DNA of 64,000 nt, taken from NCBI RefSeq assembly GCF_016755875.1, contig NZ_BNED01000005.1:3017001-3081000 (forward strand), read 5' to 3'. Under the pieces are notes generated by a model. That model saw only the letters and a program-made list of their open reading frames with translations. It was not told where the DNA came from and did no database searches. A program made the position numbers and the translations under genes. Source of the stretch: Streptomyces spororaveus (GTDB lineage Bacteria > Actinomycetota > Actinomycetes > Streptomycetales > Streptomycetaceae). Each line of letters begins with the position of its first letter. The stretch's first letter is position 1. Shown in pieces: positions 41,106 to 49,530 of the stretch.

Positions 41106-41993
41106 TCAGAGGTCCGTCCGCAGCCGGAGCACCTCCGGGGGCGGATGCCGGGTCGAGGTGTGCCGGACCTCCGCCGTGAGCGGGGGGTCGAGCGCGCGGA
41201 AGGGGACCTCCCCGAGCCCGATCGCCGTGACCGTGGCCAGGGACGGCGCGGCCGCCCCGCGGGCGGCCACCTCGGCCGCCACCTCCGCGCGCAGGGGCGC
41301 GCTGAGCGGGCTCGACACCAGCGGGGTCTCGTCCCCGACCGGCAGGACGAGCACCAGGGCGAGCGGGCGCCGCGGGGTACCGGTGTAGCCGACCACCGCC
41401 GCGTCCCGCACGTCGGTGTGCCGCAGCTTCTGCCAGCCGCGCCGCCCGGCCGGGTAGGCCTGGTCCAGCCGCTTCACGACGAGGCCCTCGATGCCGCTGG
41501 CCGGCAGGGTCTCGTACCAGGTGGCGGCCAGTTCCGGATCGGTCGTCATCGGCACCGGCTGGAGCGGCGGCCCCAGCGGTAGCAGCAGGTCGACGAGGAG
41601 GGCCCGGCGGCGCTCGTACGGGCGCGCGCGCAGGTCGAGTCCGGCCAGTTCCAGTACGTCGAAGGCCGCGTACGAGGCGGGCAGGCGCTGCGCGAGTACG
41701 GCGGCCCGTGCGGCGGTGGCCGCCGCCCGCCGCTGCACCAGGGCGAAGTCCGTGCGCCCCTCGTGCCAGACCACGACCTCGCCGTCGAGGACCGTGTCGG
41801 CGGGCAGCAGCAGCGCGGCCGCGGACAGGTCGGGGAAGGCGCTGGTCACGATCCGGCCGGAGCGCGCCTGGAGCGTCACGCCGGTCGTCGAGCGCAGCAC
41901 GACGAGCCGGTGGCCGTCGAACTTCGGCTCGTACGCCAGTCCCGCCCCGCGCGGCAGGGTGCGTACGGCGGCGGCGAGCGCGACGCGGATCAC
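41106..41993 (-). CDS. ATP-dependent DNA ligase (LigC/LigD ligase-domain type)
   Basis: 295 residues. The adenylation lysine lies in YEPKFDGHR (motif I), with DGEVVVWHEGR (motif III) and GIEGLVVKRLDQAY (motif IV) following, then an OB-fold. It seals nicks after end joining. It starts with GTG overlapping the stop of the polymerase gene (GTGA), so the ligase and polymerase that form one LigD protein in other bacteria are here two co-translated proteins. The nearby divergent ku gene completes an NHEJ set. Confidence 0.92.
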   Translation of the reverse strand: MIRVALAAAVRTLPRGAGLAYEPKFDGHRLVVLRSTTGVTLQARSGRIVTSAFPDLSAAALLLPADTVLDGEVVVWHEGRTDFALVQRRAAATAARAAVLAQRLPASYAAFDVLELAGLDLRARPYERRRALLVDLLLPLGPPLQPVPMTTDPELAATWYETLPASGIEGLVVKRLDQAYPAGRRGWQKLRHTDVRDAAVVGYTGTPRRPLALVLVLPVGDETPLVSSPLSAPLRAEVAAEVAARGAAAPSLATVTAIGLGEVPFRALDPPLTAEVRHTSTRHPPPEVLRLRTDL

Positions 41994-42874
41994 GGCAGCC
42001 GCCCCGCCCGCCCGGGGTCGGTGAGCGGGCCGAACAGGTCCCCGTCGCGGGCGAGCCTCGGGGCGATGTCGTCGGCGAGGAAGACGAGCCCGGCGGCGCT
42101 CCGGCAGGACTCGACCTCCGCCCAGGACACGGGCGCGGAGACGGTCGGCCGTGCCCGGGCGCGCAGGGTGTAGGGGGCGGCGGTGGTCTTGGCGGCGGCG
42201 TTCTGGCTGTGGTCGACGAAGACCTTGCCGGGGCGGAGCGCCTTGGCCATGCGGTGGACCACCAGGTCGGGGAGCTCGCGCTCGGCCTCCTGGGCGAGCT
42301 GCTTCGCGTACGCGGACACCCGCTCGGACGGGGTCGGCTCCAGCGGCACGGCCAGGTGCAGGCCCTTGGAGCCGGAGGTCTTGGCGTAGGCGGGCAGGCC
42401 GTCGGCCGCGAGCCGCTCGCGCAGCCAGAGCGCGGCGGCGCAGCACTCGACGACGGTGGCGGGCGGGCCGGGGTCGAGGTCGAGGACCATCCGGTCGGCG
42501 CGGGCGGGGTGCCCGGCGGTCCACTGGGGGGTGTGGAACTCCACGACGAGGTTGGCGGACCACATGAGGGTGGCCAGGTCGGCGACGACCACCTGGGCGG
42601 CGGAGAGGTCCTCGGAGCGCGGCACGGGGGTGGTCCTCACCCAGTCGGGCGTGCCGGGCGGCGGGTTCTTGGTGAAGAACAGCTGGCCGTCCGGTCCGTC
42701 GGGATAGCGCAGGAAGGACACCGGCCGGTCGTGAATGTGGGCGAGCAGCGGGTCCGCGACGGTGGCGTAGTAGTGCAGCACCTCGCCCTTGGTGAAGCCG
42801 GTCTCCGGGTACAGGACCTTGTCGAGATTGCTGAGCGCGATGCGACGGCCCTCCACCAACGTGATCGGCGTCAT
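41990..42874 (-). CDS. LigD-type NHEJ polymerase/primase domain protein
   Basis: 294 residues, the archaeo-eukaryotic primase-like polymerase of bacterial LigD as a stand-alone protein. The motif VLDLDPGP holds the catalytic Asp pair, FHTPQW lies before it, and the SGSKGLHLAVPL and FVDHSQNAAAKTTAAPY segments bind substrate. It fills gaps and adds ribonucleotides at broken ends. The ATG at 42874 starts 31 nt from the ku start on the opposite strand; both are probably driven from this short gap or from within each other's ends. Confidence 0.93.
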   Translation of the reverse strand: MTPITLVEGRRIALSNLDKVLYPETGFTKGEVLHYYATVADPLLAHIHDRPVSFLRYPDGPDGQLFFTKNPPPGTPDWVRTTPVPRSEDLSAAQVVVADLATLMWSANLVVEFHTPQWTAGHPARADRMVLDLDPGPPATVVECCAAALWLRERLAADGLPAYAKTSGSKGLHLAVPLEPTPSERVSAYAKQLAQEAERELPDLVVHRMAKALRPGKVFVDHSQNAAAKTTAAPYTLRARARPTVSAPVSWAEVESCRSAAGLVFLADDIAPRLARDGDLFGPLTDPGRAGRLP

Positions 42875-42905
42875 ACGATGAGACTGCCACGAAACAGGAG
42901 GAACC

Positions 42906-44015
42906 GTGCGATCCATTTGGAACGGGGCGATCTCCTTCGGCCTGGTCAGCATCCCGATCAAGCTCGTGAACGCCACCGAGAGCCACTCGATCTCCTTCCG
43001 CCAGATCCATGTGAGCGACGGCGGACGCGTCCGCTACCGCAAGGTGTGCGAGCTGGACGGGGAGGAGGTGCCGAGCGCCGAGATCGGCAAGGGGTACGAG
43101 GAGGCCGACGGGTCGATCGTCCCGATCACGGAGGAGGACCTGGCGCAGCTGCCGCTGGCGACCGCGAAGACGATCGAGATCATGTCGTTCGTACCGGCGG
43201 AGGAGATCGATCCGCTGCAGATGGACGCGGCGTACTACCTCGCGGCGAACGGGGCGACGGCGGCGAAGCCGTACACGCTGCTACGGGAGGCGCTCAAGCG
43301 GAGCCAGAAGGTCGCGATCGCCAAGTACGCGCTGCGGGGGCGGGAGCGGCTGGGCATGCTGCGGGTCGTGGACGACGTGATCGCGATGCACGGGCTGTTG
43401 TGGCCGGACGAGATCCGGGCGCCGGAGGGGGTGGCTCCGGAGGCCGAGGTGTCCGTGCGGGAGGCCGAACTCGACCTGGCGGACGCGCTGATGGCGACGC
43501 TGGGGGACGTGGAGATGACCTCGCTGCACGACGACTACCGGGAGGCCGTGGAGGCGATGATCGTGGCGAAGTCGGGTGGGGCGTTCGAGCCGACGGAGGC
43601 CGTGGTCGAGCCGGCCGGGGGCCAGGTGATCGACCTGATGGCGGCCTTGGAGAAGAGCGTGCGGGCGGCGAAGGCTTCCCGGGGGGAGGCCGATACCTCC
43701 GGTGAGGCGGAGGCTGAGGTGACTCCGATTCGCCGGAAGGCCGGAGCGGGAGCGAGGGCCGGGGCGGGAGCGGGCGCGGGGGCGGCCGCGCCGAAGGCGG
43801 TCGGCGGGAAGAAGTCGACGGCGGCTTCGGCCAAGAAGACGGCGGCTTCGGCCGGGACGAAGAAGAAGACCACCAGCACCGCCGGCAAGTCGGCGGCGGG
43901 TAAGTCGAGTTCGAAGAGCACGGCGAAGAGCACCGCCAAGACGGCGGCGGCGAAGAAGACCGGTGCGGCGGCGGCCAAGAAGGCGGCGACCCCGCGGAAG
44001 CGGACCTCCGCCTGA
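42906..44015 (+). CDS. ku: DNA end-binding protein Ku with long Lys/Ala-rich tail
   Basis: 369 residues. The Ku core (residues 1 to ~255) begins MRSIWNGAISFGLVSIPIKL and includes the DNA-encircling bridge (KYALRGRERLGMLR). It is followed by a ~110-residue disordered tail of Lys, Ala, Ser and Thr (TKSTAKTAAAKKTGAAAAKK), much longer than in short Ku proteins; similar basic tails increase DNA binding and recruit LigD. The GTG start follows AGGAGG. It is divergent from the polymerase and ligase genes. Confidence 0.96.
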   Translation: MRSIWNGAISFGLVSIPIKLVNATESHSISFRQIHVSDGGRVRYRKVCELDGEEVPSAEIGKGYEEADGSIVPITEEDLAQLPLATAKTIEIMSFVPAEEIDPLQMDAAYYLAANGATAAKPYTLLREALKRSQKVAIAKYALRGRERLGMLRVVDDVIAMHGLLWPDEIRAPEGVAPEAEVSVREAELDLADALMATLGDVEMTSLHDDYREAVEAMIVAKSGGAFEPTEAVVEPAGGQVIDLMAALEKSVRAAKASRGEADTSGEAEAEVTPIRRKAGAGARAGAGAGAGAAAPKAVGGKKSTAASAKKTAASAGTKKKTTSTAGKSAAGKSSSKSTAKSTAKTAAAKKTGAAAAKKAATPRKRTSA

Positions 44016-44330
44016 GCCGGGGGGAACGGCACGGCGAAGCGCCGCGCCGCGCGGGCGGAACCGAGCGGCGCGGGCGGAACGGCGCGAGCGGGGCGAGCGG
44101 GCGGGCCGGCGCGAGCGGACGGAGCCCAGCAGCGCGGACACCCAGCGGCGCGGGCAGAGCCCAGCGGCGCGGGCAGAGCCCAGCGGCGCGGGCAGAGCCC
44201 AGCGGCGCGGGCAGAGCCCAGCGGCGCGGGCAGAGCCCAGCGGCGCGGGCAGAGCCCAGCGGCGCGGGCAGAGCCGAGGCCTGCTGCCCGCGTCTTCCCG
44301 GGGCCCTGGCTTCGCCCCGGGCTCCGTGCC
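44016..44330. other. Non-coding G/C-rich region with tandem repeats
   Basis: 315 nt between ku and the NERD gene (convergent). It contains the seven-copy 19-bp array and, before it, several degenerate relatives (GCGCGGGCGGA, GCGAGCGG). It could act as a bidirectional terminator. No coding potential was seen. Confidence 0.6.
44143..44275. repeat. Seven perfect tandem copies of a 19-bp unit
   Basis: CAGCGGCGCGGGCAGAGCC is repeated seven times head to tail without a single change (133 bp). There are no spacers, so it is not a CRISPR. The unit length is not a multiple of 3. Confidence 0.97.
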
Positions 44331-45149
44331 TCACACGTCGGCTCGGCTGCGGCGGGGGAGCCAGGTTGTGGTGTCGCGGGCCTGGGCGAAGAGGGCTTCG
44401 ACTTCCGGGGGTTTGAGCGTCGTGGGGGATGCCGTGAGGCTCGGGGTCGCCGTCGGGGGCTGGAGGACCCGGATGTCACGGACCGTCGGGGCCGTCTCGA
44501 CCCGCGAGGCGTCGACCACCGCCAGCGCCGGGGTGACCTTGGCGCCCAGGGCGGCCGTCGCGGAGGCCGCCGCGCGGCGGATCCAGCGGGGGTCCGGGCG
44601 GGGTTCCGCGCGGCCCACCGTGAGCAGGAGGTCGCCGATTGCCGCGCGCTGGCGGCGGCCCGGGACCGTACGCACGCAGAAGATCCCCGCGGGGCCGATC
44701 AGCAAGTGGTCGATGCGGCCCAGGCCCGGGAGCGGGACGCAGTGCAGGATCCGCCAGCCCTCGGGTTCCAGGGCGTCGAAGGCGTCGCCCATCCGCTGCT
44801 GCGCGGTCAGGTCCTGGCGCAGCCGGTGCCGGGCCCTGGTACCCGCCGGGCCGTGTTCCAGTTCGCCCAGCAGGGTCTCCCCCGGGCGGTTCGGTGCCAG
44901 GTCCGCGTCCGGTGGCAGCGCGAGACGGCGCAGGTCGGCGGCGGTGGGGACCGGGGGCGGGCCGATCGAGACGGTCCCGCTCAGATAGGGGCGGAGCACC
45001 GCCACTATCGCCTCGCGGTGGTCGTCCGCGAGGACGCTGATCCGGTTGGCCTGCCGGTCGTACCAGCCCACCGCCTGGCCGTCGGGCAGGTTGACATACA
45101 GTCGGCCGCGGCCGGGCCGGCCGCTGGGCAGTACCTTGAGTCCGCGCAT
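44331..45149 (-). CDS. NERD domain protein
   Basis: 272 residues. A nuclease-related domain (about residues 130-215: GDAFDALEPEGWRILHCV, GRIDHLLIGPAGIFCVRTV) follows a ~120-residue N-terminal part with LYVNLPDGQAVGWYD. NERD belongs to the PD-(D/E)XK-like fold; the IDHLLIGPAGIF strand carries the likely metal-binding Asp. Cytosolic; substrate and role unknown. The ATG follows GAGGG. The C-terminus has a Thr/Pro-rich linker and ends in a basic RRSRADV. Confidence 0.82.
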   Translation of the reverse strand: MRGLKVLPSGRPGRGRLYVNLPDGQAVGWYDRQANRISVLADDHREAIVAVLRPYLSGTVSIGPPPVPTAADLRRLALPPDADLAPNRPGETLLGELEHGPAGTRARHRLRQDLTAQQRMGDAFDALEPEGWRILHCVPLPGLGRIDHLLIGPAGIFCVRTVPGRRQRAAIGDLLLTVGRAEPRPDPRWIRRAAASATAALGAKVTPALAVVDASRVETAPTVRDIRVLQPPTATPSLTASPTTLKPPEVEALFAQARDTTTWLPRRSRADV

Positions 45150-45335
45150 CGCCCTCACCCCCGCCGTCCATGGGAGCAGCCGGGGCGCCGCAGGGCAATC
45201 CCTCGGATGTGTAACGACTCCGACGGAACGTTGCGACTCTGCTGTTACACGAACGGGGGGCTGCCGCAACGGCCGGGCCCTAGGTTTGATCCACCTGGAT
45301 GGCCCAGGCCCTGACCGGCATCGAAGGACTTCCCC

Positions 45336-46013
45336 GTGAGCACCGTCAGCCGCCGCACTCTCGTTCGCGCCGCCGCCGTGACCGCATGCGCCGGAAGTCT
45401 GCTGGCGCTGCCCACCGCCGCCGCCCTGGCCGAGGGAGTGCCCGCGGCCTCGTCCGCGCACTCCGCGCACTCCGCGGCCCCGCGGTCGATCCTCCTCAAG
45501 AGCCTCTCGCTGGCGGACGGGGTCTCGACGGCGAAGCTCTACCGCATGGCCGACGGCGCCTACCGGGCCGAGATCCTGGCGGCCGACGGCACCAAGGCGG
45601 CCACCCTGACCAGCCGTGACGGGGTCACCGCCGTCGGCGGCTCCGGGGACCTGCACGCCTCGCTGGACTCATCCGGCCGCCTGTCCTCCTGGATGGGCGG
45701 CGTCCCGGCCCACGGCGCCGACCACACCGTGGCGGGCGACGGCCACAAGACCGGGACCCGTACCGAGGCCCGTACCGAGGCCAGCGGCGACGCCCGCGCC
45801 GGACATGTCGTCCCGGCCTCCGTTCCGCGGAACGCGGCCACCGGGGACTCCCGCGTCGTCGCCGACGGCTCCAGCGGCGGCCGTCGGCTGAGTACGCTGG
45901 CCGACGGTCCGGGCGACGGTGTGCTGCTGCTCGCCGCGGCCGGCGGCATCGCGGCCGTCGGCGCCGCCGGGCTCGGCTTCGCCATGCTGCGCCGAGGCCG
46001 CACGGACAGCTGA
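45336..46013 (+). CDS. Secreted, membrane-anchored protein of unknown function
   Basis: 225 residues. The N-terminus SRRTLVRAAAV followed by a hydrophobic stretch and AALA looks like a Tat-type or long Sec signal peptide. The outer part has an N-terminal beta-rich section (KSLSLADGVSTAKLYRMADGAYRAEIL) and a low-complexity His/Arg/Thr linker. A hydrophobic C-terminal helix (about residues 195-217) with RRGR anchors the protein. The sequence resembles a cell-wall or sortase-like layout but has no LPxTG. The GTG start follows AAGGAC. Function unknown. Confidence 0.75.
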   Translation: MSTVSRRTLVRAAAVTACAGSLLALPTAAALAEGVPAASSAHSAHSAAPRSILLKSLSLADGVSTAKLYRMADGAYRAEILAADGTKAATLTSRDGVTAVGGSGDLHASLDSSGRLSSWMGGVPAHGADHTVAGDGHKTGTRTEARTEASGDARAGHVVPASVPRNAATGDSRVVADGSSGGRRLSTLADGPGDGVLLLAAAGGIAAVGAAGLGFAMLRRGRTDS

Positions 46014-46094
46014 GACCGCAGGTGAAACGGATGTACCTCCGCATATGGTTGACGTGATCGGCCGTCGGCGTAGCGCGGGCAGAAGGGCACAGGG

Positions 46095-46877
46095 GTGGTG
46101 AACACGTTGCGCTTGCGTACGGCTGCGCGCACGCTGCTTCCCCTCTTCCCGCTGGGTGCGCTGCTCGCGGGCTGCGGGGACACCGGTGGGCTGGTGAGCG
46201 CCGGGTCCACGCCGACCGCGAGCGGGCCCGTACATCTGTGGCCCGACCGCCGCGGGGCCTCCGTACCGCCCGCGGATCCGGGTGGGGCCCCGCCCGAGTA
46301 CGTCAAGGGGATCCCGCCGGTCCGCGACCAGGACGTGCACGCCGTCGACCCCGTCGCCCTCGTCCAGGCCGAGCTGCGCGCCCATCCGGACACCGAGGTC
46401 GGCGCGGACGGGATGCCGCCCCGGACGGCGGCCGCGATCCAGGAGTGCGCAACGGACCAGGCCGGGCAGGCGGAGCAGGACCCGGAGGCGTGCCCGGTGC
46501 TGAAGCCGTACTACCGGGACCTCACGGGCAACGGCAAGGACGAGCTGATCGTCGGCATCGAGTTCCCGGACAAGATGATGTCCGTACGGGTGTACACGAC
46601 CGACCCCGGCGGGCGGCTCAACCGGATCATGGCGACCACGGAGACCGTCATCTCGGTGGAGCTGGCCGGGCGGGACGTGATCCTCAAGGTGCCCAGCGGC
46701 AACCGCGGCTACGAGCTGATCACCGCCTGGTCCTGGGACGAGAGGCAGCTGACCATGCTGCCGACGCGCGAGCAGATCGTACGGGTGCCCGGCAGTCCGG
46801 CGCCCGGCAATCCGGCCCCCGGAAAATCGCAGGCCCCGGGCGCCCGGGAGCCCGCTCCCGGGCCGGGCCGGCCATGA
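46095..46877 (+). CDS. Lipoprotein coupled to a histidine kinase
   Basis: 260 residues. A basic signal sequence with lipobox LLAGC (Cys about residue 27) indicates an exported lipoprotein. The mature part contains YYRDLTGNGKDELIVGIEF and a beta-rich domain, followed by a Pro/Ala/Gly-rich tail. The stop overlaps the ATG of the histidine kinase gene (ATGA). The pair recalls CseA-CseC of the Streptomyces cell-envelope stress system, but no response regulator or sigma gene is adjacent. The start may be either of two consecutive GTG codons. Confidence 0.82.
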   Translation: MVNTLRLRTAARTLLPLFPLGALLAGCGDTGGLVSAGSTPTASGPVHLWPDRRGASVPPADPGGAPPEYVKGIPPVRDQDVHAVDPVALVQAELRAHPDTEVGADGMPPRTAAAIQECATDQAGQAEQDPEACPVLKPYYRDLTGNGKDELIVGIEFPDKMMSVRVYTTDPGGRLNRIMATTETVISVELAGRDVILKVPSGNRGYELITAWSWDERQLTMLPTREQIVRVPGSPAPGNPAPGKSQAPGAREPAPGPGRP

Positions 46878-48109
46878 GACCCGTGCGGCTGCCCTCCTGG
46901 ACGGCCACGCTGACCTGGAAGTCGGCGTGCTTCATCGTGGTGATGTGCTGCTCGCTGGCGGCCGTGCTGGGCGCCCTCGTCCATGTGGAGGTGACCCGGC
47001 AGACGGTGGCCACGGCGCGGGAGAAGGCCCTCGGCAGACTGCTGGAGGTCTCGCGCGCGTACGAGGCGGGCGAGCCCCTGCCGCGCGGTGCCTGGCTGGA
47101 TCCCGTCGGGCTGCCGCCGGAGCTGCGGGCGCTCGCCGTCAGCGGGCGCCGGGGCACTCTGGTGGCGGACCACCGGGGCCGCCCGACCATGTGGGCGGCG
47201 GGACCGGCGGACGGCCGGGCGCTCGCGACCGTGGTCGACTACGGGCAGAGCGCCCGCACGATCAGCGGGCTGGACAACGCGATCATCGGGTCCTCGCTGC
47301 TGGCGATCGGCGGCACGCTGCTGGTGGGCGCGTTCGCGGTGACCCGGGTGACCCGGCGGCTGCACCTGACGGCGGCCGTGGCGCGGCGGATCACCCAGGG
47401 CGACCTCGACGCGCGGGTGGACGACCCGCGGACGAGGACCCCGGCGCGGCACCAGGACGAGGTGGCGACGGTGGCCGCGGCGCTGGACACCATGGCCGGG
47501 AGCCTGCAGTCGAAGCTGGAGAGCGAGCGGCGGTTCACCGCGGACGTGGCGCACGAACTGCGCACACCGCTGACGGGGCTGCAGGCGGCTTCGGAACTGC
47601 TGCCGGAGTCGCGGCCGACGGAGCTGGTGCGCGAGCGGGTACGGACGATGCGGCAGCTGACGGAGGACCTGCTGGAGATCTCCCGGCTGGACTCGGGCAG
47701 CGAGGTGGTGGAGAGCGACCTGCACCAGCTGGGACGGCTGGTACGGCGGGTGGTGCGGGCGTCCGGGACGGACACGGAGGTGGTGGTCGTCCGGGACGCG
47801 CATGTGGAGACGGACCGGCGAAGGCTGGAGCGGGTGCTCGGAAACCTGGTGGCCAACGCCCACAAGCACGGGCGGCCGCCGGTGGTACTGACGGTGGACG
47901 GGCCGGTGGTGACCGTACGGGACCACGGGGACGGGTTCCCCGAGTACCTGGCCGCGCACGGCCCGCAGCGCTTCCGCAGTGGGGGCAAGGGCCATGGTCT
48001 GGGGCTGACGATCGCCGTGGGTCAGGCGAGGGTGATCGGGGCGCGGCTGGAGTTCCGCGCGGCGGAGGGCGGCGGCGGCCTGGCGGTCCTCACCCTGCCG
48101 GGCCACTGA
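46874..48109 (+). CDS. Sensor histidine kinase (HisKA class) without adjacent response regulator
   Basis: 411 residues. Two membrane helices (about residues 18-38 and 137-157) enclose an outside sensor loop of ~100 residues. A HAMP domain (VTRRLHLTAAVARRITQGDLDARV) and HisKA box follow (FTADVAHELRTPLTGL, phospho-acceptor H227), then N-box LGNLVANAHKHG and G-box GHGLGLTIAV. It is co-translated with the lipoprotein upstream, which may act as accessory sensor. The partner response regulator must be elsewhere. Confidence 0.92.
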   Translation: MRPVRLPSWTATLTWKSACFIVVMCCSLAAVLGALVHVEVTRQTVATAREKALGRLLEVSRAYEAGEPLPRGAWLDPVGLPPELRALAVSGRRGTLVADHRGRPTMWAAGPADGRALATVVDYGQSARTISGLDNAIIGSSLLAIGGTLLVGAFAVTRVTRRLHLTAAVARRITQGDLDARVDDPRTRTPARHQDEVATVAAALDTMAGSLQSKLESERRFTADVAHELRTPLTGLQAASELLPESRPTELVRERVRTMRQLTEDLLEISRLDSGSEVVESDLHQLGRLVRRVVRASGTDTEVVVVRDAHVETDRRRLERVLGNLVANAHKHGRPPVVLTVDGPVVTVRDHGDGFPEYLAAHGPQRFRSGGKGHGLGLTIAVGQARVIGARLEFRAAEGGGGLAVLTLPGH

Positions 48110-48461
48110 CCGCGGACCCGGTGCCGACCCGGCCGGTCGGCCGCGGTGCCTACCCGACCGGGCGCGGCCGGGCCGCGGCGCATGCCGGGGGCGCGGCCGG
48201 GCGGGACGCACACCCGGGGCCGCGGCGCATGCCGGGGCGCGGAGGCGGCAGCGTGCCGCGCGGGCCGCGGCCGGGACCGGGCGCGCGCCGGGGCGTCTCC
48301 TCGGACGCCGAACGCGACGAGGCGTCGGACTGCCGGGCGGCAGTGCGTTCGGCGCCCTGCGGGGAGCGCCCCGGCACACACCCGGCCCCGGCCTCCCCAC
48401 CCCGGGTATGACACCCACCCGGCCGGGGGCACGAAAGTCGGGCCATGCTCGCCTCGACGGC
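48110..48461. other. Very G/C-rich intergenic region
   Basis: 352 nt between the kinase and a convergent small gene. It contains an imperfect direct repeat of about 25 bp (around 48170-48196 and 48218-48243, core GGCCGCGGCGCATGCCGG) and many short palindromes, probably terminator-like. Open frames here have no plausible start or codon pattern. Confidence 0.5.
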
Positions 48462-48731
48462 TCAGGGGCGTGGGGGCCTGGTCCAGGGCCAGCGGATCCT
48501 GGGCTTGGTGCCTTCGGGGAGGTAGGTGTACTTCCAGCCCTTGTGGAGGCCGAGCCGCTTGGTGTGGCCCGCTGTGACGCGTTCGTACAGCAGTACCGTC
48601 GGCGGGCCGCCGTCCGGGGCCGGGACGGGGATCTCGTACCACTTCGGGGGGTGTCCGGTCGGGCCGAGATGGACGGGGAGGACCTGGCCGTCCATCGGGC
48701 CGCCCTCGAACGGGGTCGGTTCGCTTCTCAC
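48462..48731 (-). CDS. Small conserved-type hypothetical protein
   Basis: 89 residues. A Trp/Pro/Lys-rich basic protein with WYEIPVPAPDGGPPTVLLYERV and KGWKYTYLPEGTKPRIRWPW; no signal peptide or membrane segment. Codon use is typical for the genome. The GTG start has GAGG nearby but a poor spacing. It lies 10 nt downstream of the TetR gene in the same orientation and might be read through with it. Function unknown. Confidence 0.65.
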   Translation of the reverse strand: MRSEPTPFEGGPMDGQVLPVHLGPTGHPPKWYEIPVPAPDGGPPTVLLYERVTAGHTKRLGLHKGWKYTYLPEGTKPRIRWPWTRPPRP

Positions 48732-48741
48732 CTCACCAGTG

Positions 48742-49455
48742 TCACAGCAGGTGGACGGCCTCGGACACCACCGGGATCACACGGCGGGCCAGGACCCCGA
48801 CCGGGCCGTCCGCCGCTTCCAGGGCGAGCGCGGCCCTGGCGGCCGCGGCCGTTTCCGGGTCGGTGGCCGCGGTGGCCGTCAGCAGGGCGATGAACTGGTC
48901 CAGCAGCCAGTCCCGGAGGTGCTCCACCTCGGGCTGCTTGCCCTCGTCGATCCATATGAGGGAGGCCGCCTCGACGGCGGTGATCCAGGTGCGGACCATC
49001 ATGCGCAGCCGGGGGCCGGGGGCCGGGACGCCCAGGTGGAGGAGGATCTGCTCGGCCGCGGCCCGCCGGATGCCGTCGACCGTCGCCGTCGTGCGGGAGG
49101 TCTCCACGACGCTGCCGCCCTGGAGGAGGGCGGCGAAGCCGGCGTCGTGTTCGTCGACGAAGGCGAGGTAGCGGTCCAGGGCCCGGGACAGGCGGCGGGT
49201 CAGGGGCCCCTGCTGGGGTTCGGCGAAGCACAGTTCGAGGACGTCGGCGGCCGAGCGGAGGGCGGCCTCGTAGAGCTGCTGCTTGCCGCCCGGGAAGTAG
49301 CGGTAGACGAGCGGGCGGGACACCCCGGCGGCCTCGGCGACTTCGTCGAGCGAGACGTCCTCCGGTGCCCGGTGCGCGAACAGCGAGAGGGCGGCGTCGA
49401 GGAGTTGGGCTCGCCGCTCCTCGACGCTCAGCCTGCGGTACGCGCGTACGGTCAT
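48742..49455 (-). CDS. TetR family transcriptional regulator
   Basis: 237 residues. The N-terminal helix-turn-helix (about residues 10-60; RRAQLLDAALSLFAHR, VSLDEVAEAAGVSRPLVYRYFPGGKQQLYEAAL) is followed by a ligand-binding helical domain with several Trp residues. The ATG at 49455 is used. It lies 75 nt after the AurF-like oxygenase gene on the same strand, so it may regulate that operon and the divergent ferritin-like gene; a matching palindrome lies in their shared promoter region. Confidence 0.93.
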   Translation of the reverse strand: MTVRAYRRLSVEERRAQLLDAALSLFAHRAPEDVSLDEVAEAAGVSRPLVYRYFPGGKQQLYEAALRSAADVLELCFAEPQQGPLTRRLSRALDRYLAFVDEHDAGFAALLQGGSVVETSRTTATVDGIRRAAAEQILLHLGVPAPGPRLRMMVRTWITAVEAASLIWIDEGKQPEVEHLRDWLLDQFIALLTATAATDPETAAAARAALALEAADGPVGVLARRVIPVVSEAVHLL

Positions 49456-49530
49456 GTCCGCAGGGTAGCCCCGCGGGCGCCGCACGAGTGGGTCTCCTGT
49501 GGATCAGGCCCGGTCCGGATGCGGGGTGCC

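Noticed and set aside
44143..44275. CRISPR array
   Set aside because: The repeats are directly adjacent without spacers, and no cas genes are present.
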